Shown here: one piece after another, positions 1-5,575 of the stretch
How the letters are laid out: every line of letters begins with the position of its first letter
How positions within the stretch are numbered: the first letter of the stretch is position 1
Origin: Candidatus Kuenenia stuttgartensis
GTDB taxonomy: Bacteria; Bacteroidota; Bacteroidia; Flavobacteriales_D; Crocinitomicaceae
Direction of reading: 5' to 3'
NCBI GenBank assembly: GCA_943326025.2
Contig: CALPRR020000165.1
Location: forward strand, 1-5,575
DNA length: 5,575 nucleotides
Position numbers and translations under genes: made by a program
Notes under the pieces: model-generated
What the model saw: the letters and a program-made list of their open reading frames with translations, nothing else
Database searches by the model: none
Told to the model about the DNA's origin: nothing

Positions 1-1181
1 AACAAGAATTTCAATACTTTGCGACTTCTCGAAATAAAATAAAATTTGGTTTCAACTCAATTCATCACAGTATCATTCCTGGACAAATTGAAGCTAGTGC
101 TGGTTCTGGTGTAAACACAATCAAATTAAAACCAAAATTAAGCTGGGAAAACGCTGTTTTCTTAAGTAATGAATGGACAGCTACTGAAAAAATAAACATT
201 AACTACGGTCTAAGAGGATCAGCTTTTTCGTTATTAGGAAATGGTGGAGAATTTTACACTTATGATTCACAAGGATTAATTGCCACAACTGATACTTTTT
301 CAACTAATAAAATCATTAATACCTATTATAACTTAGAACCAAGAGTTTCTGCTAGTTTTGTTTATTCGAAAACAGCATCTATTAAAGGTGGTTATTCTAG
401 AAATGTTCAAAATGTTCACTTAATTTCAAATTCAACAGGTGATAATCCAACAGATATTTGGATTCCTAGTAGCCAAAATATCAAACCAGAAATTTCTGAT
501 CAAGCTTCTTTAGGTTGGTTTAAAAATTTTTATGATAACAAATATGAAGTAAGCGTTGAATCATACTACAAAGCCATGCAAAATCAAATTGACTATAGAG
601 ATGGAGCAAACACACAAGCTAATAATTTATTAGAAGGTGAGTTATTATATGGTATTGGAAGAGCTTATGGTTTGGAGACATACATAAAAAAAACATCAGG
701 AAAATTTACTGGCTGGATTAGTTATACATTATCTAGAACTGAGAAAAAGATTAATGGAGTAAACAATGACGAATGGTATGCTGCTAAACAAGATAGAACC
801 CATGATTTATCAGTTGTAGGTATATACGATTTGAATAAGAGAATTACTATCTCAGCGACATTTGTTTACTATACAGGTAACGCTGTTACTCTTCCTTCAG
901 GTAAATACTACATGAATAATCAAGTTCAATGGTTGTATACTGAAAGAAATGGGGGTAGAATGCCTGCTTATCATAGAATGGATTTAGCTTTAACTTGGTA
1001 CACAAAGCCAAAAGCTAAATATGAAAGCAGTTGGAATTTTTCAATTTTCAATCTTTACGGTCGTGAAAACGCATATAGCATTTCTTTCAGAGAAAGTGCT
1101 GACGGGACTAAAACAGAAGCGGTTCAAACTAGCTTATTTAAAATCATCCCTTCTATTTCTTATAACTTCAAATTTTTATAA
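1..1181 (+). CDS. TonB-dependent outer-membrane receptor, C-terminal part (5' end outside window)
   Basis: The reading frame is open from base 3 of the window to the TAA at 1179-1181, giving 392 visible codons; the start, signal peptide, any carboxypeptidase-like N-terminal domain and the plug lie off the left edge. The visible part is a run of amphipathic beta strands rich in Tyr, Phe, Trp and Asn, as in a 22-strand TonB-dependent barrel. Recognisable stretches are IPSSQNIKPEISDQ, YYKAMQNQIDYRDGAN, GRAYGLE, FTGWISYTLSRTE, QDRTHDLSVVG and RMPAYHRMDL. These match from memory the Bacteroidota receptors that sit next to DUF4249 lipoproteins. The protein ends YNFKFL, a last beta strand with the aromatic residue second from the end rather than at the very end. 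Such receptors import a ligand across the outer membrane using TonB-ExbBD energy; the ligand cannot be told from this sequence. The Met at 576 is internal, not a start. It forms an operon with the next gene, sharing one base. Confidence 0.93.
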   Translation, partial: QEFQYFATSRNKIKFGFNSIHHSIIPGQIEASAGSGVNTIKLKPKLSWENAVFLSNEWTATEKININYGLRGSAFSLLGNGGEFYTYDSQGLIATTDTFSTNKIINTYYNLEPRVSASFVYSKTASIKGGYSRNVQNVHLISNSTGDNPTDIWIPSSQNIKPEISDQASLGWFKNFYDNKYEVSVESYYKAMQNQIDYRDGANTQANNLLEGELLYGIGRAYGLETYIKKTSGKFTGWISYTLSRTEKKINGVNNDEWYAAKQDRTHDLSVVGIYDLNKRITISATFVYYTGNAVTLPSGKYYMNNQVQWLYTERNGGRMPAYHRMDLALTWYTKPKAKYESSWNFSIFNLYGRENAYSISFRESADGTKTEAVQTSLFKIIPSISYNFKFL

Positions 1182-1987
1182 TGATGAATATTAAAAAACT
1201 TATTTTTTCAGGAATTATCGGACTTTTTGTTGTTACAAGTTGCCAAAAAGTAATTAACATTGACTTAAAAGATTCGACACCTCAATACGTAATTGAAGGA
1301 CAAGTTAATAAAGGTGATTCAGTTCATATCATTTCAATTACGAAATCTTCTCTGTTCAGCGCAAACAATACTTTCCCAACTGTTAGTGGGGCTATAGTAA
1401 GTATCACAGATAATTTAGGAAATAACGAAGTATTAACTGAGTTTGAACCTGGTAAATACAAAACAGCGCATTTAGTTGCTTATGAAGAAAGAACATATAC
1501 ATTAAATGTTCAAGTTGATGGTAAAACATTCACATCTTCTTCTACAATGCCTAATCAGGTTAATTTAGATTATATCTTATTTATCCCTGATAGTTTTAAT
1601 GAAGGCGCTTACACTCCAATTCCAATTCGTCAAGATCCCGCAGGAATTCAAAACAATTATCTTTTTGATTTATATTTAAAACGTTCTGGAGAAACAGCTT
1701 GGATTAGAGATTCAGCATTAATGGTAGGAGATGATGTATTTTCTGATGGTGTAACAACTCAACAACCATTATTTGGTCAATTAGGTAATTTTAGGCCTAA
1801 TGATTCTTTGATGATAACTTTAAAATGTTTAGATCGAAGTGTTTATAAATATTTCTTCTCATTAAGCCTTAATGGTCCAAATGGTTCTGCAACACCAGCA
1901 AATCCTGTAAGTAATATTTCTGGTGGTGCTCTAGGTTATTTCTCTGCTCAAACAAAACAAACTATTAAAGTCGAAGTGCAACCTTAA
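1181..1987 (+). CDS. DUF4249 family lipoprotein, partner of the upstream TonB-dependent receptor
   Basis: This 268-residue protein begins with a lipoprotein signal peptide: Lys5-Lys6, a hydrophobic core at about 7-18, and lipobox V-T-S-C with Cys21 as the lipidated residue. The mature part starts QKVINIDL, followed by YVIEGQV at 36-42, typical of the DUF4249 N-terminal beta domain. The C-terminal signature NPVSNISGGALGYFSA at 241-256 is highly characteristic of the family. The length is at the short end for these proteins as I know them. The ATG at 1181 overlaps the receptor's TAA (TAATG), so translation is probably coupled; a second ATG at 1184 could equally be used and would remove only one residue. 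No Shine-Dalgarno sequence is visible. The molecular function of DUF4249 is not established. By analogy with SusC/SusD-type pairs it may be a surface or periplasmic partner that helps the receptor take its ligand; that is inference from position. The residues after Cys21 are not clearly acidic, so a surface-export signal is not evident. Confidence 0.9.
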   Translation: MMNIKKLIFSGIIGLFVVTSCQKVINIDLKDSTPQYVIEGQVNKGDSVHIISITKSSLFSANNTFPTVSGAIVSITDNLGNNEVLTEFEPGKYKTAHLVAYEERTYTLNVQVDGKTFTSSSTMPNQVNLDYILFIPDSFNEGAYTPIPIRQDPAGIQNNYLFDLYLKRSGETAWIRDSALMVGDDVFSDGVTTQQPLFGQLGNFRPNDSLMITLKCLDRSVYKYFFSLSLNGPNGSATPANPVSNISGGALGYFSAQTKQTIKVEVQP

Positions 1988-1999
1988 ATTATTTTTAGA

Positions 2000-2047
2000 T
2001 TTGAATTTTAAATTTTGGAATACAACATCCAAAATTTAAAATTCAAA
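2000..2047. repeat. Perfect 20-bp inverted repeat between convergent genes; possible bidirectional terminator
   Basis: Arms 2000-2019 and 2028-2047 are exact reverse complements (left arm begins TTTGAATTTTAAA) around an 8-base loop at 2020-2027. Only three of the twenty pairs are G-C, and no clean T-run follows either arm. It lies 12 bases after the stop of the DUF4249 gene and 9 bases after the stop of the opposing regulator gene, so it fills almost the whole gap between two convergent 3' ends. The placement suggests transcription termination or 3'-end protection of both mRNAs. Because the stem is so AT-rich and lacks a U-tract, it is not a textbook intrinsic terminator and could instead be a dispersed intergenic repeat. 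Confidence 0.75.
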
Positions 2048-2056
2048 ATACATCAT

Positions 2057-3232
2057 CTAATTATTTACTTTTGGATTAGCAAACATCACCACATCTGAAG
2101 CCGAAATTTCTTGATCACATAAAATCACTAAACGCTCGATAATATTTCTCAACTCTCGAATATTTCCTGTCCAATCCACTTTTTGCAATTCCAACAAAGC
2201 CTCTTCTGAAAAAGTTTTTCTAACGATTCCATGTTCAGAACAAACCATAGTTAAAAAATGTTCAGCTAACAAAGGAATATCATCTCTTCTTTCGTTCAAA
2301 GAAGGAACGTGAATTAAGATTACAGCTAAACGATGAAATAAATCTTCTCTGAAACGACCTTCTTCTATTTCTTTTCTTAAATCTTTATTAGTTGCTGCAA
2401 CAATTCTACAATCAACTTTAATATCACGCTCTCCTCCTACTCTTTGAATTACGTTTTCCTGAAGTGCTCTTAATACTTTAGCTTGAGCAGGTAAACTCAT
2501 ATCACCAATTTCATCAAGAAACAAAGTTCCACCACTTGCCAATTCAAATTTTCCTTTTTTATCTTTAACAGCAGAAGTAAACGCACCTTTTTCGTGACCA
2601 AACAATTCGCTTTCAATTAATTCTGATGGTATTGCAGCACAATTCACTTCAATAAATTGCATTTTTCTACGATTCGAATTATCATGTAATGAACGAGCAA
2701 CTAATTCCTTTCCTGTTCCATTTCCTCCAGTAATCAAAACTCTTGCATCAGAAGGAGCAACTTTTTCAATCATCTCTTTAATCTTGATGATTCCTTCTGT
2801 CTCTCCAATAATTGAACTTCCTTTAAATTTCTTAACGGTTGTTTTTAGCTGTTTAGTCTCTTCAACTAATACCGTACGATCTTTGGCGTTACGAATTGTA
2901 ACCAAGATTCTATTTAAATCCAACGGTTTTTCAATAAAATCAAAAGCTCCTTTTTTAATTGCTTGAACAGCAGTATCAATATTACCATGACCACTAATCA
3001 TGATAATTGGAGATTCGATTTTTGCTTTTACGAGCTCTTCCAAAACTTCCATCCCATCCATGACAGGCATTTTAATATCACAGAAAATAATATCATATGT
3101 TCCTGAAGTAGCTTTTTCAAAACCTTCTTTCCCATTCTCAGCTTCTTCCACTTCAAAGTCTTCGAATTCTAAGATTTCTCTCAATGCTCTTCTAATTGCT
3201 CTTTCGTCGTCTATTATTAATATTTTACTCAT
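2057..3232 (-). CDS. NtrC-like sigma-54-dependent response regulator lacking a DNA-binding domain
   Basis: A 391-residue cytoplasmic two-component regulator. The receiver domain spans about 2-118: acidic pocket Asp8-Asp9, phospho-acceptor Asp52 (CDIKMPVMDG), Ser80 (ISGHG) and Lys102 (EKP). The sigma-54 AAA+ domain spans about 139-370: Walker A GGNGTGKE at 169-176, the sigma-54 contact loop GAFTSA at 216-221, Walker B GGTLFLDE at 234-241, sensor I region VAATNKDL at 278-285, arginine-finger segment FREDLFHRL (Arg295, Arg301), and sensor II GNIRELRN at 356-363. ATP hydrolysis by the oligomer would remodel sigma-54 RNA polymerase after phosphorylation. Classical NtrC proteins carry a Fis-type helix-turn-helix after sensor II; here only about 28 residues follow, so that domain is absent. 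Contact loop residue five is Ser, not the Gly of canonical GAFTGA, a variant I associate with Bacteroidota. The start is preceded by an A-rich leader (eight A directly before ATG), with no Shine-Dalgarno. No histidine kinase gene is adjacent in the window. Target genes are unknown. Confidence 0.95.
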   Translation of the reverse strand: MSKILIIDDERAIRRALREILEFEDFEVEEAENGKEGFEKATSGTYDIIFCDIKMPVMDGMEVLEELVKAKIESPIIMISGHGNIDTAVQAIKKGAFDFIEKPLDLNRILVTIRNAKDRTVLVEETKQLKTTVKKFKGSSIIGETEGIIKIKEMIEKVAPSDARVLITGGNGTGKELVARSLHDNSNRRKMQFIEVNCAAIPSELIESELFGHEKGAFTSAVKDKKGKFELASGGTLFLDEIGDMSLPAQAKVLRALQENVIQRVGGERDIKVDCRIVAATNKDLRKEIEEGRFREDLFHRLAVILIHVPSLNERRDDIPLLAEHFLTMVCSEHGIVRKTFSEEALLELQKVDWTGNIRELRNIIERLVILCDQEISASDVVMFANPKVNN

Positions 3233-3273
3233 TTTTTTTTATTTTTTTACCGCAGAGTTTATCTTTTATAAAG

Positions 3274-3289
3274 GTCAAAACCTGTGCCA
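3274..3289 (-). promoter_or_regulatory. Candidate sigma-54 (-24/-12) promoter for the response-regulator gene
   Basis: Read on the minus strand the site is TGGCACA-GGTT-TTGAC, against the sigma-54 consensus TGGCACG-N4-TTGCW. The -24 block matches at six of seven positions; the -12 block keeps TTG but has GA where GC is usual. The spacing between the key GG and the -12 dinucleotide is exactly the required ten bases. Transcription would start near 3263, leaving a leader of about 30 bases before the ATG at 3232. The gene served is itself a sigma-54 activator, so autoregulation is plausible. The imperfect -12 element keeps this tentative. Confidence 0.4.
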
Positions 3290-3502
3290 ATTATAACCAC
3301 TTAAAACACTACTGATTTTCAAAATTATTTGAATTTCCAAGTGACTAAAGTTAAGACTTTTTGTTTTTCTAACTTTGCTAAAGCAAACAATTATTCATAA
3401 TTTATAAATTCAACATTAGTAAGTCTTCAATAAATCTAAATTATAGCGACGACTAACGTTTGAAAAATTTCCTTTACATAACGACTTTAAATAAATAATA
3501 AT

Positions 3503-3510
3503 TATCTTCG
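3503..3510 (+). promoter_or_regulatory. Candidate -7 element (TAnnTTTG-like) for the E3 gene
   Basis: TATCTTCG matches the Bacteroidota primary-sigma -7 consensus TAnnTTTG with one change (C for T at the seventh position). It lies 21 bases before the ATG at 3532, so the mRNA would have a leader of only about 15 bases, rich in A (ATTAGAAAAA before the start). No clear TTTG -33 element stands 17-23 bases upstream, so the call rests on the -7 match and position alone. Confidence 0.4.
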
Positions 3511-3531
3511 CATCACTAAAAATTAGAAAAA

Positions 3532-4923
3532 ATGAATTACGACATTATAGTTATTGGAAGTGGACCTGGTGGTTATGTTACTGCTATTCGCGCTTCACAG
3601 TTAGGATTAAAAACAGCTGTAGTTGAAAGAGAATCTCTAGGTGGAATTTGTTTAAACTGGGGATGTATTCCTACAAAAGCATTATTAAAAAGTGCGAATG
3701 TTTTTGAATACTTAACTCATGCAAATGACTATGGTATCAGTGTTAAAGAAGCTAAAATTGACTTTAACTCGATGATTGACAGAAGTCGTGGTGTTGCTTC
3801 AGGAATGAGTAATGGTATTCAATTCTTAATGAAAAAGAATAAAATTGATGTCATTAAAGGTAATGGTGTTGTTAAAGCTGGAAAAAAAGTTGATGTAACA
3901 GATGAAGCTGGAAAAGTAACGGAATATACTGCTGACAAAGGAATCATCATTGCAACAGGTGCTCGTTCTCGTCAATTACCTAATTTACCTCAAGATGGTG
4001 AAAAAATTATTGGTTACCGTGAAGCGATGACATTGAAAACAAAACCTAAGAAAATGGTTGTTGTTGGATCTGGAGCTATCGGTGTTGAATTCGCATATTT
4101 CTATAACACAATTGGAACTGAAGTAACAGTTGTTGAATATTTGCCAAATATAGTTCCTGTTGAGGACGAAGAAGTTTCTAAACAATTAGAAAAATCATTC
4201 AAAAAAGCAGGAGTTAATATCATGACAAATGCTTCTGTTGAATCAGTAGATACAAAAGGCAAAGGTTGTGTTGTTACTGTTAAAACAGCAAAAGGAGAAG
4301 AAAAAATCGAATGCGATGTTGTTCTTTCAGCAGTTGGAATTGAAGCTAACATTGAAAACTTAGGTTTGGAAGATGTTGGAATCGTTGTTGACAGAGGACG
4401 AATTTTAGTTGGTGATTATTACCAAACAAATATCCCTGGATACTATGCGATTGGAGATGTTATCCCTACAGCTGCTTTAGCTCACGTTGCTTCTGCTGAA
4501 GGTATTATCTGTGTTGAGAAAATTGCAGGTCACCATCCAGAACCATTGGATTACGGTAATATCCCAGGATGTACATATTGCTCTCCAGAAGTTGCTTCAG
4601 TAGGTTTAACTGAAAAAGCTGCTAGAGATAAAGGATTAGATATTAAAATTGGTAAATTCCCTTTCTCTGCATCTGGTAAAGCAAGCGCTGCTGGAGCAAA
4701 AGACGGATTTGTTAAATTGATTTTCGATGCAAAATACGGTGAAGTTTTAGGTGCACATTTAATTGGTGCGAATGTAACTGAAATGATTGCTGAAATCGTA
4801 GCTATTCGAAAATTAGAGACAACTGGTGAAGAATTAATTAAAACTGTTCACCCTCATCCAACAATGTCAGAAGCAATTATGGAAGCTGCTGCCGCTGCAT
4901 ATGGTGAAGTGATTCATTTATAA
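3532..4923 (+). CDS. lpdA: Dihydrolipoamide dehydrogenase (E3 of 2-oxoacid dehydrogenase complexes)
   Basis: This 463-residue flavoenzyme reoxidises dihydrolipoyl groups on E2 subunits (pyruvate, 2-oxoglutarate or branched-chain complexes) or glycine-cleavage H protein, passing electrons through FAD to NAD+ in the cytoplasm. All landmarks are present: FAD dinucleotide-binding GSGPGG at 9-14, redox disulfide Cys40/Cys45 in GGICLNWGCIPTK, ATG motif at 141-143 (IIIATGARSR), NAD-binding GSGAIG at 179-184 followed by acidic Glu202 (VVEYLP), second FAD contact YYAIGDV at 304-310, and the C-terminal interface motif HPHPTMSE at 440-447 supplying the His442/Glu447 catalytic pair. Length and motifs are full for the family, with no sign of damage. 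The start at 3532 places the FAD fold immediately at the N terminus, as expected, so no lipoyl domain is fused. The gene stands alone, divergent from the regulator and closed by its own terminator; E1 and E2 genes are not nearby, so which complex it serves cannot be deduced from context. Confidence 0.96.
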   Translation: MNYDIIVIGSGPGGYVTAIRASQLGLKTAVVERESLGGICLNWGCIPTKALLKSANVFEYLTHANDYGISVKEAKIDFNSMIDRSRGVASGMSNGIQFLMKKNKIDVIKGNGVVKAGKKVDVTDEAGKVTEYTADKGIIIATGARSRQLPNLPQDGEKIIGYREAMTLKTKPKKMVVVGSGAIGVEFAYFYNTIGTEVTVVEYLPNIVPVEDEEVSKQLEKSFKKAGVNIMTNASVESVDTKGKGCVVTVKTAKGEEKIECDVVLSAVGIEANIENLGLEDVGIVVDRGRILVGDYYQTNIPGYYAIGDVIPTAALAHVASAEGIICVEKIAGHHPEPLDYGNIPGCTYCSPEVASVGLTEKAARDKGLDIKIGKFPFSASGKASAAGAKDGFVKLIFDAKYGEVLGAHLIGANVTEMIAEIVAIRKLETTGEELIKTVHPHPTMSEAIMEAAAAAYGEVIHL

Positions 4924-4937
4924 GAAATAAAGAGTAC

Positions 4938-4975
4938 AAAGAAGCCGATTCAATCAATTTTGAATCGGCTTCTTT
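4938..4975. terminator. Strong bidirectional intrinsic terminator between the E3 and metallophosphatase genes
   Basis: Arms 4938-4953 (AAAGAAGCCGATTCAA) and 4960-4975 are a perfect 16-bp inverted repeat around a 6-base loop. The stem has a central GC-rich part (GCCG/CGGC) and ends in A-T pairs, so each strand's transcript ends the hairpin in CUUCUUU followed by U-rich sequence. It starts 14 bases after the E3 stop and, on the other strand, 13 bases after the metallophosphatase stop, so it can end transcription from both convergent genes. Confidence 0.9.
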
Positions 4976-4988
4976 ATGGTTTATTAAA

Positions 4989-5575
4989 TTATATAATCTC
5001 TAATTTGTTTTTACTGTTTTTAAAGAGTTTATGTTCTTGATGAATTTCAACATCTATTCTTCCTAAAAACAATCCTGCCCAACCAACTTGATTAATAATT
5101 ACATTTTCTTGATTTTTGTTTTGAGTCACAAATGGTTTTTCTAGAATAGTATGGGTATGACCGCCAATTATGATATCAATATTTTCTGTTTCTTTAGCTA
5201 AAATTTTATCTGAAATTTTGTCTGTCTGATATTCAAACCCCAAGTGAGATAAACAAATAATCAAATCGCATTTCTGATTTTTCAACTCTTTTGTAATTTG
5301 GTTTGCGATTAAAATTGGATCTTGATAAACCACTCCTTCAAAATTAGCTACGGGAACTAATCCGTTTAATTCAATACCAATACCAAATACACCGATTTTT
5401 ACATTCCCTTTTTGGATAATTGAATATGGCTTTATCTGATTCTTTAATTTTGAATTTGTAAAATCGTAATTCGCATTTACAAATGGGAAATTCGCATATT
5501 TTTGAGCATTAACAAACCCTTCCACTCCGATATCAAAATCATGATTACCAAGAGTTCCAACATCATAACCTAATT
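4989..5575 (-). CDS. 5'-nucleotidase-type metallophosphatase, C-terminal part (5' end outside window)
   Basis: The minus-strand frame is open from the window's right edge to the TAA at 4989-4991, giving 194 visible residues. It belongs to the calcineurin-like metallophosphoesterases of the UshA/5'-nucleotidase type, which use a two-metal centre to hydrolyse phosphate esters such as nucleotides, usually outside the cytoplasmic membrane. Visible ligand motifs, numbered from the first full codon, are GNHDFD at 9-14, SHLG with His110, and GGHTHT at 137-142. The preceding D-x-H and GD motifs and any signal peptide must lie beyond 5575. A GTG at 5525-5523 is internal, because GNHDFD lies upstream of it in frame. 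About 50 residues after GGHTHT the protein stops, so the roughly 200-residue 5'-nucleotidase C-terminal domain that normally binds the nucleotide is not in this polypeptide. In flavobacteria, as I recall, that domain is often encoded by a separate adjacent gene, which would be upstream of the window edge. The substrate is therefore uncertain. Confidence 0.9.
   Translation of the reverse strand, partial: LGYDVGTLGNHDFDIGVEGFVNAQKYANFPFVNANYDFTNSKLKNQIKPYSIIQKGNVKIGVFGIGIELNGLVPVANFEGVVYQDPILIANQITKELKNQKCDLIICLSHLGFEYQTDKISDKILAKETENIDIIIGGHTHTILEKPFVTQNKNQENVIINQVGWAGLFLGRIDVEIHQEHKLFKNSKNKLEII

Larger units (their letters stand above)
3233..3531. other. Divergent intergenic region between regulator and E3 genes
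   Basis: These 299 bases lie between two divergent starts and must carry promoters for both. I see no convincing gene or RNA here. Next to the regulator start is a T8-A-T7 tract (3233-3248), which reads as an A-rich mRNA leader on the minus strand. Besides the two sites listed separately, two perfect matches to the Bacteroidota -7 consensus TAnnTTTG are present: TAACTTTG at 3370-3377 on the plus strand and TAATTTTG at 3327 down to 3320 on the minus strand. Neither has a TTTG -33 element at the usual spacing of about 17-23 bases, so they are only candidates. In such AT-rich DNA these 8-mers also arise by chance. Confidence 0.6.

Noticed and set aside
576..578. ATG at 576 as a start of a small outer-membrane protein.
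   Set aside because: The frame is open upstream to the window edge and that upstream translation continues the same beta-barrel protein.
1988..2056. A lost helix-turn-helix of the regulator hidden by a frameshift downstream of its stop.
   Set aside because: Only 69 bases remain before the neighbouring gene's stop, mostly occupied by the inverted repeat, which is too short for the domain.
3233..3248. T8-A-T7 tract as a phase-variable homopolymer.
   Set aside because: The runs are short, interrupted, and outside the coding region; an A-rich leader before a start codon is normal in Bacteroidota.
3273..3287. Plus-strand sigma-54-like GG...GC pair that could serve the E3 gene.
   Set aside because: The GG to GC spacing is eleven bases rather than ten, the flanking bases do not fit, and it lies about 250 bases from the E3 start.
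2784..3296. Plus-strand open frames at 2784-2966 and 3000-3296 opposite the regulator gene.
   Set aside because: They are antisense to a gene with unambiguous domain motifs, have low-complexity Ser/Ile/Phe-rich translations, and lack any recognisable domain.
3374..3387. Small hairpin TTTGC-TAAA-GCAAA as an operator or RNA element.
   Set aside because: A five-base stem is within chance expectation in AT-rich DNA and has no supporting context.
3985..4352. Minus-strand open frames at 3985-4185 and 4101-4352 inside the E3 gene.
   Set aside because: They lie antisense to the conserved NAD-binding part of the E3 gene and show no family features.
5523..5525. GTG codon at 5525-5523 as the start of the metallophosphatase.
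   Set aside because: The catalytic motif GNHDFD is encoded in frame immediately upstream, so the gene continues beyond the window.

Overview
The window is AT-rich and reads like a chromosomal segment of a Bacteroidota bacterium, most likely a Flavobacteriaceae member such as Flavobacterium. The evidence is a TonB-dependent receptor paired with a DUF4249 lipoprotein, A-rich leaders without Shine-Dalgarno sequences, promoter-like TAnnTTTG motifs, and a GAFTSA-type sigma-54 activator of the kind I associate with this phylum. The genus is inferred from these traits and no alignment was run.

Layout: (1) 1-1987, plus strand: the C-terminal 392 codons of a TonB-dependent outer-membrane receptor, then a DUF4249 lipoprotein whose ATG overlaps the receptor stop by one base. 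(2) 2000-2047: a perfect 20-bp inverted repeat between convergent genes. (3) 2057-3232, minus strand: a complete NtrC-like response regulator with receiver and sigma-54 AAA+ domains but no C-terminal helix-turn-helix. (4) 3233-3531: a divergent intergenic region of about 300 bp with no gene. It holds a good -24/-12 (sigma-54) candidate pointing into the sigma-54 activator gene, and TAnnTTTG-like elements on both strands. (5) 3532-4923, plus strand: complete dihydrolipoamide dehydrogenase (E3), ending in a strong intrinsic terminator at 4938-4975. (6) 4989 to the window end, minus strand: the C-terminal 194 codons of a calcineurin-like metallophosphatase of the 5'-nucleotidase type, which stops without the usual 5'-nucleotidase C-terminal domain.

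The genes form separate units: a two-gene surface-uptake operon, a one-gene regulator, a one-gene E3, and a metallophosphatase continuing off the right edge. No mobile element, CRISPR array, tRNA or rRNA was seen. The most interesting point is the regulator: a sigma-54 activator without a DNA-binding domain, with a possible sigma-54 promoter in front of its own gene, suggesting autoregulation by an activator working from solution. I see no clearly new multi-gene system; most of the window is ordinary flavobacterial housekeeping and envelope sequence.
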